From: Lytechinus variegatus
Lineage: Eukaryota > Echinodermata > Echinoidea > Temnopleuroida > Toxopneustidae
Assembly: GCF_018143015.1 (NCBI RefSeq)
Contig: NC_054741.1
Coordinates: forward strand, 59,394,197 to 59,458,196
Direction: 5' to 3'
Length of the DNA: 64,000 nt
Numbering within the stretch: the first letter of the stretch is position 1; the number at the start of each line of letters is the position of its first letter. The position numbers were made by a program, and so were the translations under genes. Shown here in pieces: positions 31,798 to 45,090 of this stretch. Below the pieces are notes generated by a model that saw only the letters and a program-made list of their open reading frames with translations, searched no databases and had not been told where the DNA came from.

Positions 31798-32833
31798 ACG
31801 CAGCATAGGCAGCACCCCGGAAAATCAGATTGGTATGCTAAAATCGAAATATGTAACCCAAATGTCCTTCAGTTTTTCCCCCTTTATATTTCTTTTAAAA
31901 GTGTGCTAGCCCTTAAAAAAATATTTGACGCATCGATGTAATTTAATGATTTAAGTTTAATCACCATCAAATTGCACGCAACATGTTAAGAATAAAAGTA
32001 AGGATCTGAATATTCATGAACTTCATAATTACTTTAGTGACGTCGTAGATTATAATGACAAAAGTGTCACAACAATTGACGCTTACTCGCATCCTGTTAT
32101 AGGGTCAACCATTCTTTTATTGGTCGTCATCATACTAAAGCCAAATTATACGTTGCTCTCTTAACTATATCTTGTTCCATGGGCTCTAGTTGGTAGTAGA
32201 CCCTAAATCTTTCGTCCCATTTCAAAATGAAATGTGTGAGGCTCAATATCTCTATTAAGTTAAAATGATTTTTTAATTTCGTATCAAGCGAAAAAAAAAG
32301 AAAATATGCCACAAAGTTGAAACTAGTTCAGACATTGAATGAGTAGTCATTAGCCTGGACGCCACCCATTGGAAATGACCGTGCACCATGATTATTTTTT
32401 TTCCCTTTTTTAAAAGTTCGGTGACGAAAGTAGTGATGGGTAAAAGCTGACGCTTTAAACGAGTCGTTTGTTTTTTTAGTTGAGAATCATAATGCAACTT
32501 TTGACAAGTAACCAATGCTCATACGGAAAACTAAACAACAGTAAACCAATAGGTTTTGAAGTATGCCAAGTTGAAATATGCATCGTTCAGAAAGATTACC
32601 ATAAAAGATATTTATACAGATTATTTGTCAACAAGAAAACTGTTTTAAGTCTGCTTTTATCGGAAACCTGCGACCAAGCAAAGTGAGCAAGCCACTAAGG
32701 AGCCGGATTTGTTTTTTTTTCTAAATTAGCAAATATTATTTGGAAACACATTTCGCTTGTACAATTGGACAACATTCCGGCATGAAATTATTTCGGGTGG
32801 CTTTTGTTTCCTTTCTTTGCATTAGTTGAATTG

Positions 32834-32994
32834 TAGGAGATAGCGCGAACGCAGATCTAAGCTACCATAATTGTACGCCCGAGTTCCCCACGTTTGGGGG
32901 AATCGCAAGGTTCAGCAAGCCGGAGTGCAATGGCAAGCCTCGCCCTGGGGGTGCATCCTTCTTGATCAATGCGACCCCTGCGCCAGGTAAGTAT
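32834..32994 (-). pseudogene. RNU1: U1 snRNA copy 1 (array edge), probable pseudogene
   Basis: 161 nt. The 5' half is identical to the consensus RNA. One U is lost from the Sm site (AAUUUAUGG becomes AAUUAUGG), and the first two G of the stem-loop 4 base (nt 136-137) are both U, which removes two stem pairs. Loss of a proper Sm site should block core assembly. Short spacer on the 3' side; the 16-bp upstream block is absent. Confidence 0.85.
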
Positions 32995-34180
32995 GCTCCC
33001 CATCCATCGGTCGCCGTACTTGATAAAATCTTATCTGCGATATAAAGCAGTTAAACATCTCACACTACAAAGAGAAAACAGTCACATGATTTTATGAATT
33101 TGTACAATTTTGGCAATTTTTGAGAGAAAGAAACCTCAAATCTCTGTGCCGCTCTCTGGTATCCATGTAATTCTATAATTTAAACGTAATAACAAGTACA
33201 AAATTGCACGTTAGATGTGAAGAAGTAAGGAGGTGAATATTCATGAACTTCACAATAACTTTACTGACGTTGCAGATTATAATGACAAAAGCGTCAGCTT
33301 ACTCGCATCCTGTTATCGGGTCAACCTTTCTTTTATCGGTCGTCGTCTTACTTGGGCAAAATTATACTTTGCTCTCTTTAATATCTCGTTCCATGAGCTC
33401 TAGTTGGTAGTAGACCCGAAAGCTTTCGTCTCATTTTAGAATGAAATGGGAGGCTTAATATCTCTATCAAGTTAAAATGATTGTTTATTTTCATATCAAG
33501 CGAAAAAAAAGAAAATATGCCACAAAGTTGAAACTAATTCAGACATTAAATGAGTAGTTATTAGCCTGGACGCCACCCATTGGAAATGATCATGCACCCT
33601 TATTATTTTTACCCCTTTTTTAAAGATCGGTGACGAAATTAGTGGTTGGTAAACGCTGACGCTTTAAACGAGTCGTTTGTTTTTTTAGTTGAGAATCATA
33701 ATGCAACTTTTGAAAAGTAACCAATGGTCAGACTGAAAACTAAGCAACAGCAAACCATTATTTTTAGAAGTATGCCAAGTTGAAATATGCATCGTTTAGA
33801 AAGATTACCTTAAAAGTTGTTTTTACAGATTATGTGTCATTAAGAAAACTGTTTTAAATCTGCTTTTATCGGAAACCTGTGACCAAGTAAAGTGAGCAAG
33901 CCACTAAGAAGTCGGATTTGTTTTTTTCTAAATTAGCAAATATTATTTGGAAACACATTTCGCTTGTACAATTGGCCAAAATTTACAGGAATGTGACACT
34001 CATTTTAGTCTGAGTTTTTTACTAGAAAGGAATAAAAATCCTAACCCCCTAAAGACACAAGTTGGGTTGAAAATTTAACCATATGTCATAAAAAGCATGA
34101 TAAGGTCCAATTGAGCAATAGTTTTTGAAGGGATTACTCCATACATTCCCGGATGAAATTATTTCGGGTGGCTTTTGTTT

Positions 34181-34189
34181 TCTTTCTTT
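34181..34189 (-). terminator. Candidate snRNA 3' box, U1 copy 2
   Basis: AAAGAAAGA on the U1 strand, 16-24 bases after the RNA 3' end. Fits the AAARNNAGA half of the metazoan snRNA 3' box that directs Integrator cleavage. Present at the same offset in the other copies. Confidence 0.65.
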
Positions 34190-34204
34190 GCATTAGTTGA
34201 ATTG

Positions 34205-34366
34205 TAGGAGATAGCGCGAACGCAGATCTCCGCTACCATAAATTGTACGCCCGAGTTCCCCACGTTTGGGGGAATCGCAAGGTTCAGCAAGCCGGAGTGC
34301 AATGGCAAGCCTCGCCCTGGGGGTGCATCCTTCTTGATCAATGCGACCCCTGCGCCAGGTAAGTAT
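34205..34366 (-). ncRNA. RNU1: U1 snRNA copy 2
   Basis: 162 nt, consensus RNA, described once here. The 5' end AUACUUACCUGG pairs with splice donors. Stem-loop 1 presents GAUCAAGAAG for U1-70K. Stem-loop 2 presents AUUGCACUCC (nt 64-73) for U1A. Stem-loop 3 closes with CCCC/GGGG around AAACG. The Sm site is AAUUUAUGG (nt 123-131). Stem-loop 4 has GGAGAU/AUCUCC around a GCG-UUCG-CGC hairpin. Human U1 is 164 nt and aligns throughout. Role: 5' splice site recognition in the spliceosome. Promoter differs at -14 (C to T on the + strand) and -44. Long spacer, 16-bp block present. Confidence 0.95.
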
Positions 34367-34413
34367 GCTCCTCATCCATCGGTCGCCGTACTTGATCAAA
34401 TCTTATCTGTGAT

Positions 34414-34430
34414 ATAAAGCAGTTAAACAT
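34414..34430 (-). promoter_or_regulatory. Candidate proximal sequence element (PSE), U1 copy 2
   Basis: ATGTTTAACTGCTTTAT on the U1 strand, -64 to -48 from the RNA start, which is where snRNA-gene PSEs lie (SNAPc binding). The block is kept in copies 1-17. One base differs in copy 12 (-53). In copy 18 exactly this interval is deleted. Assignment is by position and conservation, not by a known sea urchin consensus. Confidence 0.55.
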
Positions 34431-34531
34431 CTCACACTACAAAGAGAAAACAGTCACATGATTTTATGAATTTGTACAATTTTGGCAATTTTTGAGAGAA
34501 AGAAACCTCAAATCTCTGTGCCGCTCTCTGG

Positions 34532-34547
34532 AGCAACATTAATGACG
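34532..34547 (-). promoter_or_regulatory. 16-bp optional upstream block containing TGACG, U1 copy 2
   Basis: AGCAACATTAATGACG (+ strand), followed by TATCC, creates TGACGTA, a CRE/ATF-type half site, 166-181 bases upstream of the RNA start. It is present at copies 2, 4, 5, 7, 8, 10, 11, 13, 14 and 17 and cleanly absent from 1, 3, 6, 9, 12, 15 and 16. A regulatory role is inference. Confidence 0.5.
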
Positions 34548-35432
34548 TATCCATGTAATTCTATAATTTAAACGTAATAACAAGTACAAAATTGCACGTA
34601 AGATGTGAAGAAGTAAGGATGTGAATATTCATGAACTTCACAATAACTTTACTGACGTTGCAGATTATAATGACAAAAGCGTCAGCTTACTCGCATCCTG
34701 TTATCGGGTCAACCTTTCTTTTATTGGTCGTCGTCTTACTTGGGCAAAATTATACTTTGCTCTCTTTAATATCTCGTTCCATGGGCTCTAGTTGGTAGTA
34801 GACCCGAAAGCTTTCGTCTCATTTTAGAATGAAATGTGAGGCTTAATATCTCTATAAAGTTAAAATGATTGTTTATTTTCATATCAAGCGAAAAAAAAAG
34901 AAAATATGCCACAAAGTTGAAACTAGTTCAGACATTAAATGAGTAGTTATTAGCCTGGACGCCACCCATTGGAAATGATCATGCACCCTGATTATTTTTA
35001 CCCCTTTTTTAAAGATCGGTGACGAAAGTAGTGGTTGGTAAAAGCTGACGCTTTAAACGAGTCGTTTGTTTTTTTTTTAGATGAGAATCATAATGCAACT
35101 TTTGACAAGTAACCAATGGTCAGACGGAAAACTAAGCAACAGCGAACCAATATTCTTAGAAGTATGCCAAGTTGAAATATGCATCGTTTAGAAAGATTAC
35201 CTTAAAAGTTATTTTTACAGATTATGTGTCATTAAGAAAACTGTTTTAAATCTGCTTTTATCGGAAACCTGCGACCAAGCAAAGTGAGCAAGCCACTAAG
35301 AAGTCGGATTTGTTTTTTTCTAAATTAGCAAATATTATTTGGAAACACATTTCGCTTGTACAATTGGCCAACATTCCGGCATGAAATTATTTCGGGTGGC
35401 TTTTGTTTTCTTTCTTTGCATTAGTTGAATTG

Positions 35433-35594
35433 TAGGAGATAGCGCGAACGCAGATCTCCGCTACCATAAATTGTACGCCCGAGTTCCCCACGTTTGGGGG
35501 AATCGCAAGGTTCAGCAAGCCGGAGTGCAATGGCAAGCCTCGCCCTGGGGGTGCATCCTTCTTGATCAATGCGACCCCTGCGCCAGGTAAGTAT
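35433..35594 (-). ncRNA. RNU1: U1 snRNA copy 3
   Basis: Consensus RNA. Short 3'-side spacer; 16-bp upstream block absent. First member of the first complete three-unit block. Confidence 0.95.
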
Positions 35595-36796
35595 GCTCCC
35601 CATCCATCGGTCGCCGTACTTGATCAAATCTTATCTGCGATATAAAGCAGTTAAACATCTCACACTACAAAGAGAACACAGTCACATGATTTTATGAATC
35701 TGTACAATTTTGGCAAGTTTTGAGAGAAAGAAACCTCAAATCTCTGTGCCGCTCTCTGGTATCCATGTAATTCTATAATTTAAACGTAATAACAAGTACA
35801 AAATTGCACGTTAGATGTGAAGAAGTAAGGATGTGAATATTCATGAACTTCACAATAACTTTACTGACGTTGCAGATTATAATGACAAAAGCGTCAGCTT
35901 ACTCGCATCCTGTTATCGGGTCAACCTTTCTTTTATCGGTCGTCGTCTTACTTGGGCAAAATTATACTTTGCTCTCTTTAATATCTCGTTCCATGAGCTC
36001 TAGTTGGTAGTAGACCCGAAAACTTTCGTCTCATTTTAGAATGAAATGGGAGGCTTAATATCTCTATCAAGTTATTTTATTTTCATATCAAACGAAAAAA
36101 AAGAAAATATGCCACAAAGTTGAAACTAATTCAGACATTAAATGAGTAGTTATTACCCTGGACGCCACCCATTGGAAATGACCATGCACCCTGATTATTT
36201 TTCCCCCTTTTTTAAAGATCGGTGACGAAAGTAGTGGTTGGTAAAAGCTGACGCTTTAAACGAGTCGTTTGTTTTTTTAGTTGAGAATCATAATGCAACT
36301 TTTGAAAAGTAACCAATGGTCAGACTGAAAACTAAGCAACAGCAAACCATTATTTTTAGAAGTATGCCAAGTTGAAATATGCATCGTTTAGAAAGATTAC
36401 CTTAAAAGTTGTTTTTACAGATTATGTGTCATTAAGAAAACTGTTTTGAATCTGCTTTTATCGGAAACCTGCGACCAAGCAAAGTGAGCAAGCCACTAAG
36501 AAGTCGGATTTGTTTTTTTCTAAATTAGCAAATATTATTTGGAAACACATTTCGCTTGTACAATTGGCCAAAATTTACAGGAATGTGACACTCATTTTAG
36601 TCTGAGTTTGCTACTAGAAAGGAATAAAAATCCTAACCCCCTAAAGACACAAGTTGGGTTGAAAATTTAACCATATGTCATAAAAAGCATGATAAGGTCC
36701 AATTGAGCAATAGTTTTTGAAGGGATTACTCCATACATTCCCGGATGAAATTATTTCGGGTGGCTTTTGTTTTCTTTCTTTGCATTAGTTGAATTG

Positions 36797-36958
36797 TAGG
36801 AGATAGCGCGAACGCAGATCTCCGCTACCATAAATTGTACGCCCGAGTTCCCCACGTTTGGGGGAATCGCAAGGTTCAGCAAGCCGGAGTGCAATGGCAA
36901 GCCTCGCCCTGGGGGTGCATCCTTCTTGATCAATGCGTCCCCTGCGCCAGGTAAGTAT
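36797..36958 (-). ncRNA. RNU1: U1 snRNA copy 4, U21A variant
   Basis: A single change at nt 21 (U to A) breaks the U21-A43 pair in stem-loop 1, near the 70K-binding arm. The rest is consensus. Long spacer, block present. Could be a mildly impaired gene or a neutral variant. Confidence 0.9.
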
Positions 36959-38184
36959 GCTCCCCATCCATCGGTCGCCGTACTTGATCAAATCTTATCT
37001 GCGATATAAAGCAGTTAAACATCTCACACTACAAAGAGAAAACAGTCACATGATTTTATGAATTTGTACAATTTTGGCAATTTTTGAGAGAAAGAAACCT
37101 CAAATCTCTGTGCCGCTCTCTGGAGCAACATTAATGACGTATCCATGTAATTCTATAATTTAAACGTAATAACAAGTACAAAATTGCACGTAAGATGTGA
37201 AGAAGTAAGGATGTGAATATTCATGAACTTCACAATAACTTTACTGACGTGTCAGATTATAATGACAAAAGCGTCAGCTTACTCGCATCCTGTTATCGGG
37301 TCAATCTTTCTTTTATTGGTCGTCGTCTTACTTGGGCAAAATGATACTTTGCTCTCTTTAATATCTCGTTCCATGGGCTCTAGTTGGTAGTAGACCCGAA
37401 AGCTTTCGTCTCATTTTAGAATGAAATGTGAGGCTTAATATCTCGATAAAGTTAAAATGATTGTTTATTTTCATATCAAGCGAAAAAAAAAGAAAATATG
37501 CCACAAAGTTGAAACTAGTTCAGACATTAAATGAGTAGTTATTAGCCTGGACGCCGCCCATTGGAAATGATCATGCACCCTGATTATTTTTACCCCTTTT
37601 TTAAAGATCGGTGACGAAAGTAGTGGTTGGTAAAAGCTGACGCTTTAAACGAGTCGTTTGTTTTTTTAGTTGAGAATCATAATGCAACTTTTGACAAGTA
37701 ACCAATGGTCAGACGGAAAACTAAGCAACAGCGAACCAATATTTTTAGAAGTATGCCAAGTTGAAATATGCATCGTTTAGAAAGATTACCTTAAAAGTTA
37801 TTTTTACAGATTATGTGTCATTAAGAAAACTGTTTTAAATCTGCTTTTATCGGAAACCTGCGACCAAGCAAAGTGAGCAAGCCACTAAGAAGTCGGATTT
37901 CTTTTTTCCAAATTAGCAAATATTATTTGGAAACACATTTCGCTTGTACAATTGGCCAAAATTTACAGGAATGTGACATTCGTTTTAGTCTGAGTTTTTT
38001 ACTAGAAAGGAATAAAAATCCTAACCCCCTAAAGACACAAGTTGGGTTGAAAATTCAACCATATGTCATAAAAAGCATGATAAGGTCCAATTGAGCAATA
38101 GTTTTTGAAGGGATTACTCCATACATTCCCGGATGAAATTATTTCGGGTGGCTTTTGTTTTCTTTCTTTGCATTAGTTGAATTG

Positions 38185-38346
38185 TAGGAGATAGCGCGAA
38201 CGCAGATCTCCGCTACCATAAATTGTACGCCCGAGTTCCCCACGTTTGGGGGAATCACAAGGTTCAGCAAGCCGGAGTGCAATGGCAAGCCTTGCCCTGG
38301 GGGTGCATCCTTCTTGATCAATGCGACCCCTGCGCCAGGTAAGTAT
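38185..38346 (-). ncRNA. RNU1: U1 snRNA copy 5, two-base variant
   Basis: Differs from consensus at nt 54 (G to A, in the GGGCGAGGC segment that is also present in human U1) and nt 90 (C to U, in the junction before stem-loop 3). Long spacer, block present. Confidence 0.9.
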
Positions 38347-39412
38347 GCTCCCCATCCATCGGTCGCCGTACTTGATCAAATCTTATCTGTGATATAAAGC
38401 AGTTAAACATCTCACACTACAAAGAGAAAACAGTCACATGATTTTATGAATTTGTACAATTTTGGCAATTTTTGAGAGAAAGAAACCTCAAATCTCTGTG
38501 CCGCTCTCTGGAGCAACATTAATGACGTATCCATGTAATTCTATAATTCAAACGTAATAACAAGTACAAAATTGCACGTTTGATGTGAAGAAGTAAGCAG
38601 GTGAATATTCATGAACTTCACAATAACTTTACTGACGTTGCAGATTATAATGACAAAAGCGTCAGCTTACTCGCATCCTGTTATCGGGTCAACCTTTCTT
38701 TTATTGGTCGTCGTCTTACTTGGGCAAAATTATACTTTGCTCTCTTTAATATCTCGTTCCATGGGCTCTAGTTGGTAGTAGACCCGAAAGCTTTCGTCTC
38801 ATTTTAGAATGAAATGTGAGGCTTAATATCTCTATAAAGTTAAAATGATTGTTTATTTTCATATCAAGCGAAAAAAAAAGAAAATATGCCACAAAGTTGA
38901 AACTAATTCAGACATTAAATGAGTAGTTATTAGCCTGGACGCCACCCATTGGAAATGATCATGCACCCTGATTATTTTTACCCCTTTTTTAAAGATCGGT
39001 GACGAAAGTAGTGGTTGGTAAAAGCTGACGCTTTAAACGAGTCGTTTGTTTTTTTTTTAGATGAGAATCATAATGCAACTTTTGACAAGTAACCAATGGT
39101 CAGACGGAAAACTAAGCAACAGCGAACCAATATTTTTAGAAGTATGCCAAGTTGAAATATGCATCGTTTAGAAAGATTACCTTAAAAGTTATTTTTACAG
39201 ATTATGTGTCATTAAGAAAACTGTTTTAAATCTGCTTTTATCGGAAACCTGCGACCAAGCAAAGTGAGCAAGCCACTAAGAAGTCGGATTTGTTTTTTTC
39301 TAAATTAGCAAATATTATTTGGAAACACATTTCGCTTGTACAATTGGCCAACATTCCAGCATGAAATTATTTCGGGTGGCTTTTGTTTTCTTTCTTTGCA
39401 TTAGTTGAATTG

Positions 39413-39574
39413 TAGGAGATAGCGCGAACGCAGATCTCCGCTACCATAAATTGTACGCCCGAGTTCCCCACGTTTGGGGGAATCGCAAGGTTCAGCAAGC
39501 CGGAGTGCAATGGCAAGCCTCGCCCTGGGGGTGCATCCTTCTTGATCAATGCGACCCCTGCGCCAGGTAAGTAT
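39413..39574 (-). ncRNA. RNU1: U1 snRNA copy 6
   Basis: Consensus RNA. Short spacer, block absent. Unit nearly the same as that of copy 3, which lies 3,980 bases away. Confidence 0.95.
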
Positions 39575-40783
39575 GCTCCCCATCCATCGGTCGCCGTACT
39601 TGATCAAATCTTATCTGCGATATAAAGCAGTTAAACATCTCACACTACAAAGAGAAAACAGTCACATGATTTTATGAATTTGTACAATTTTGGCAAGTTT
39701 TGAGAGAAAGAAACCTCAAATCTCTGTGCCGCTCTCTGGTATCCATGTAATTCTATAATTTAAACGTAATAACAAGTACAAAATTGCACGTTAGATGTGA
39801 AGAAGTAAGGATGTGAATATTCATGAACTTCACAATAACTTTACTGACGTTGCAGATTATAATGACAAAAGCGTCAGCTTACTCGCATCCTGTTATCGGG
39901 TCAACCTTTCTTTTATTGGTCGTCGTCTTACTTGGGCAAAATTATACTTTGCTCTCTTTAATATCTCGTTCCATGAGCTCTAGTTGGTAGTAGACCCGAA
40001 AACTTTCGTCTCATTTTAGAATGAAATGGGAGGCTTAATATCTCTATCAAGTTAAAATGATTGTTTATTTTCATATCAAGCGAAAAAAAAGAAAATATGC
40101 CACAAAGTTGAAACTAATTCAGACATTAAATGAGTAGTTATTACCCTGGACGCCACCCATTGGAAATGATCATGCACCCTGATTATTTTTACCCCTTTTT
40201 TAAAGATCGGTGACGAAATTAGTGGTTGGTAAACGCTGACGCTTTAAACGAGTCGTTTGTTTTTTTAGTTGAGAATCATAATGCAACTTTTGAAAAGTAA
40301 CCAATGGTCAGACTGAAAACTAAGCAACAGCAAACCATTATTTTTAGAAGTATGCCAAGTTGAAATATGCATCGTTTAGAAAGATTACCTTAAAAGTTGT
40401 TTTTACAGATTATGTGTCATTAAGAAAACTGTTTTGAATCTGCTTTTATCGGAAACCTGTTACCAAGCAAAGTGAGCAAGCCACTAAGAAGTCGGATTTG
40501 TTTTTTCTAAATTAGCAAATATTATTTGGAAACACATTTCGCTTGTACAATTGGCCAAAATTTACAGGAATGTGACACTCATTTTAGTCTGAGTTTGCTA
40601 CTAGAAAGGAATAAAAATCCTAACCCCCTAAAGACACAAGTTGGGTTGAAAATTTAACCATATGTCATAAAAAGCATGATAAGGTTCAATTGAGCAATAG
40701 TTTTTGAAGGGATTACTCCATACATTCCCGGATGAAATTATTTCGGGTGGCTTTTGTTTTCTTTCTTTGCATTAGTTGAATTG

Positions 40784-40945
40784 TAGGAGATAGCGCGAAC
40801 GCAGATCTCCGCTACCATAAATTGTACGCCCGAGTTCCCCACGTTTGGGGGAATCGCAAGGTTCAGCAAGCCGGAGTGCAATGGCAAGCCTCGCCCTGGG
40901 GGTGCATCCTTCTTGATCAATGCGACCCCTGCGCCAGGTAAGTAT
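40784..40945 (-). ncRNA. RNU1: U1 snRNA copy 7
   Basis: Consensus RNA; long spacer, block present. Confidence 0.95.
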
Positions 40946-42170
40946 GCTCCCCATCCATCGGTCGCCGTACTTGATCAAATCTTATCTGCGATATAAAGCA
41001 GTTAAACATCTCACACTACAAAGAGAACACAGTCACATGATTTTATGAATTTGTACAATTTTGGCAATTTTTGAGAGAAAGAAACCTCAAATCTCTGTGC
41101 CGCTCTCTGGAGCAACATTAATGACGTATCCATGTAATTCTATAATTCAAACGTAATAACAAGTACAAAATTGCACGTAAGATGTGAAGAAGTAAGCAGG
41201 TGAATATTCATGAACTTCACAATTACTTTACTGACGTTGCAGATTATAATGACAAAAGCGTCAGCTTACTCGCATCCTGTTATCGGGTCAATCTTTCTTT
41301 TATTGGTCGTCGTCTTACTTGGGCAAAATGATACTTTGCTCTCTTTAATATCTCGTTCCATGGGCTCTAGTTGGTAGTAGACCCGAAAGCTTTCGTCTCA
41401 TTTTAGAATGAAATGTGAGGCTTAATATCTCTATAAAGTTAAAATGATTGTTTATTTTCATATCAAGCGAAAAAAAAAGAAAATATGCCACAAAGTTGAA
41501 ACTAATTCAGACATTAAATGAGTAGTTATTAGCCTGGACGCCGCCCATTTGAAATGATCATGCACCCTGATTATTTTTACCCCTTTTTTAAAGATCGGTG
41601 ACAAAAGTAGTGGTTGGTAAAAGCTGACGCTTTAAACGAGTCGTTTGTTTTTTTAGTTGAGAATCATAATGCAACTTTTGACAAGTAACCAATGGTCAGA
41701 CGGAAAACTAAGCAACAGCGAACCAATATTTTTAGAAGTATGCCAAGTTGAAATATGCATCGTTTAGAAAGATTACCTTAAAAGTTATTTTTACAGATTA
41801 TGTGTCATTAAGAAAACTGTTTTAAATCTGCTTTTATCGGAAACCTGCGACCAAGCAAAGTGAGCAAGCCACTAAGAAGTCGGATTTCTTTTTTCCAAAT
41901 TAGCAAATATTATTTGGAAACACATTTCGCTTGTACAATTGGCCAAAATTTACAGGAATGTGACATTCGTTTTAGTCTGAGTTTTTTACTAGAAAGGAAT
42001 AAAAATCCTAACCCCTAAAGACACAAGTTGGGTTGAAAATTCAACCATATGTCATAAAAAGTATGATAAGGTCCAATTGAGCAACAGTTTTTGAAGGGAT
42101 TACTCCATATATTCCAGCATGAAATTATTTCGGGTGGCTTTTGTTTTCTTTCTTTGCATTAGTTGAATTG

Positions 42171-42332
42171 TAGGAGATAGCGCGAACGCAGATCTCCGCT
42201 ACCATAAATTGTACGCCCGAGTTCCCCACGTTTGGGGGAATCGCAAGGTTCAGCAAGCCGGAGTGCAATGGCAAGCCTCGCCCTGGGGGTGCATCCTTCT
42301 TGATCAATGCGACCCCTGCGCCAGGTAAGTAT
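42171..42332 (-). ncRNA. RNU1: U1 snRNA copy 8
   Basis: Consensus RNA; long spacer, block present. Slightly diverged 5' flank (TACAATCTTTGC and AAAGTGAACAC variants). Confidence 0.95.
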
Positions 42333-43559
42333 GCTCCCCATCCATCGGTCGCCGTACTTGATCAAATCTTATCTGCGATATAAAGCAGTTAAACATCTCA
42401 CACTACAAAGTGAACACAGTCACATGATTTTATGAATCTGTACAATCTTTGCAAGTTTTGAGAGAAAGAAACCTCAAATCTCTGTGCCGCTCTCTGGAGC
42501 AACATTAATGACGTATCCATGTAATTCTATAATTTAAACGTAATAACAAGTACAAAATTGCACGTAAGATGTGAAGAAGTAAGGATGTGAATATTCATGA
42601 ACTTCACAATAACTTTACTGACGTTGCAGATTATAATGACAAAAGCGTCAGCTTACTCGCATCCTGTTATCGGGTCAACCTTTCTTTTATTGGTCGTCGT
42701 CTTACTTGGGCAAAATTATACTTTGCTCTCTTTAATATCTCGTTCCATGAGCTCTAGTTGGTAGTAGACCCGAAAGCTTTCGTCTCATTTTAGAATGAAA
42801 TGGGAGGCTTAATATCTCTATCAAGTTAAAATGATTGTTTATTTTCATATCAAGCGAAAAAAAAAGAAAATATGCCACAAAGTTGAAACTAATTCAGACA
42901 TTAAATGAGTAGTTATTAGCCTGGACGCCACCCATTGGAAATGATCATGCACCCTGATTATTTTTACCCCTTTTTTAAAGATCGGTGACGAAATTAGTGG
43001 TTGGTAAACGCTGACGCTTTAAACGAGTCGTTTGTTTTTTTAGTTGAGAATCATAATGCAACTTTTGACAAGTAACCAATGGTCAGACGGAAAACTAAGC
43101 AACAGCGAACCAATATTTTTAGAAGTATGCCAAGTTGAAATATGCATCGTTTAGAAAGATTACCTTAATAGTTGTTTTTACAGATTATGTGTCATTAAGA
43201 AAACTGTTTTAAATCTGCTTTTATCGGAAACCTGCGACCAAGCAAAGTGAGCAAGCCACTAAGAAGTCGGATTTGTTTTTTTCTAAATTAGCAAATATTA
43301 TTTGGAAACACATTTCGCTTGTACAATTGGCCAAAATTTACAGGAATGTGACACTCATTTTAGTCTGAGTTTTTTACTAGAAAGGAATAAAAATCCTAAC
43401 CCCCTAAAGACACAAGTTGGGTTGAAAATTCAACCATATGTCATAAAAAGCATGATAAGGTCCAATTGAGCAATAGTTTTTGAAGGGATTACTCCATACA
43501 TTCCCGGATGAAATTATTTCGGGTGGCTTTTGTTTTCTTTCTTTGCATTAGTTGAATTG

Positions 43560-43721
43560 TAGGAGATAGCGCGAACGCAGATCTCCGCTACCATAAATTG
43601 TACGCCCGAGTTCCCCACGTTTGGGGGAATCGCAAGGTTCAGCAAGCCGGAGTGCAATGGCAAGCCTCGCCCTGGGGGTGCATCCTTCTTGATCAATGCG
43701 ACCCCTGCGCCAGGTAAGTAT
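43560..43721 (-). ncRNA. RNU1: U1 snRNA copy 9
   Basis: Consensus RNA; long spacer (unlike copies 3, 6 and 15 at the same place in the three-unit pattern), block absent. Its upstream flank carries CCTAAAATCTCTTGGCC, also seen at copies 12 and 16. Confidence 0.95.
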
Positions 43722-44928
43722 GCTCCCCATCCATCGGTCGCCGTACTTGATCAAATCTTATCTGCGATATAAAGCAGTTAAACATCTCACACTACAAAGA
43801 GAAAACAGTCACATGATTTTATGAATTTGTACAATTTTGGCAATTTTTGAGAGAAAGAAACCTAAAATCTCTTGGCCGCTCTCTGGTATCCATGTAATTC
43901 TATAATTTAAACGTAATAACAAGTACAAAATTGCACGTAAGATGTGAAGAAGTAAGGATGTGAATATTCATGAACTTCACAATAACTTTACTGACGTTGC
44001 AGATTATAATGACAAAAGCGTCAGCTTACTCGCATCCTGTTATCGGGTCAACCTTTCTTTTATTGGTCGTCGTCTTACTTGGGCAAAATTATACTTTGCT
44101 CTCTTTAATATCTCGTTCCATGAGCTCTAGTTGGTAGTAGACCCGAAAGCTTTCGTCTCATTTTAGAATGAAATGTGTGGCTTAATATCTCTACAAAGTT
44201 AGAATGATTGTTTATTTTCATATCAAGCGAAAAAAAGAAAATATCCCACAAATTTGAAACTAATTCAGACATTAAATGAGTAGTTATTAGCCTGGACGCC
44301 ACCCATTGGAAATGATCATGCACCCTGATTATTTTTACCCCTTTTTTAAAGATCGGTGACGAAAGTAGTGGTTGGTAAACAATGACGCTTTAAACGAGTC
44401 GTTTTTTTTTTAGTTGAGAATCATAATGCAACTTTTGACAAGTAACCAATGGTCAGACTGAAAACTAAGCAACAGCAAACCATTATTTCTAGAAGTATGC
44501 CAAGTTGAAATATGCATCGTTTAGAAAGATTACCTTAAAAGTTATTTTTACAGATTATGTGTCATTAAGAAAACTGTTTTAAATCTGCTTTTATCGGAAA
44601 CCTGCGACCAAGCAAAGTGAGCAAGCCACTAAGAAGTCGGATTTGTTTTTTCTAAATTAGCAAATATTATTTGGAAACACATTTCGCTTGTACAATTGGC
44701 CAAAATTTACAGGAATGTGACACTCATTTTAGTCTGAGTTTTTTACTAGAAAGGAATAAAAATCCTAACCCCCTAAAGACACAAGTTGGGTTGAAAATTT
44801 AACCACATGTCATAAAAAGCCTGATAAGGTCCAATTGAGCAATAGTTTTTGAAGGGATTACTCCATACATTCCCGGATGAAATTATTTCGGGTGGCTTTT
44901 GTTTTCTTTCTTTGCATTAGTTGAATTG

Positions 44929-45090
44929 TAGGAGATAGCGCGAACGCAGATCTCCGCTACCATAAATTGTACGCCCGAGTTCCCCACGTTTGGGGGAATC
45001 GCAAGGTTCAGCAAGCCGGAGTGCAATGGCAAGCCTCGCCCTGGGGGTGCATCCTTCTTGATCAATGCGACCCCTGCGCCAGGTAAGTAT
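44929..45090 (-). ncRNA. RNU1: U1 snRNA copy 10
   Basis: Consensus RNA; long spacer, block present. The preceding spacer is almost identical to that before copy 13, 4.14 kb away. Confidence 0.95.
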
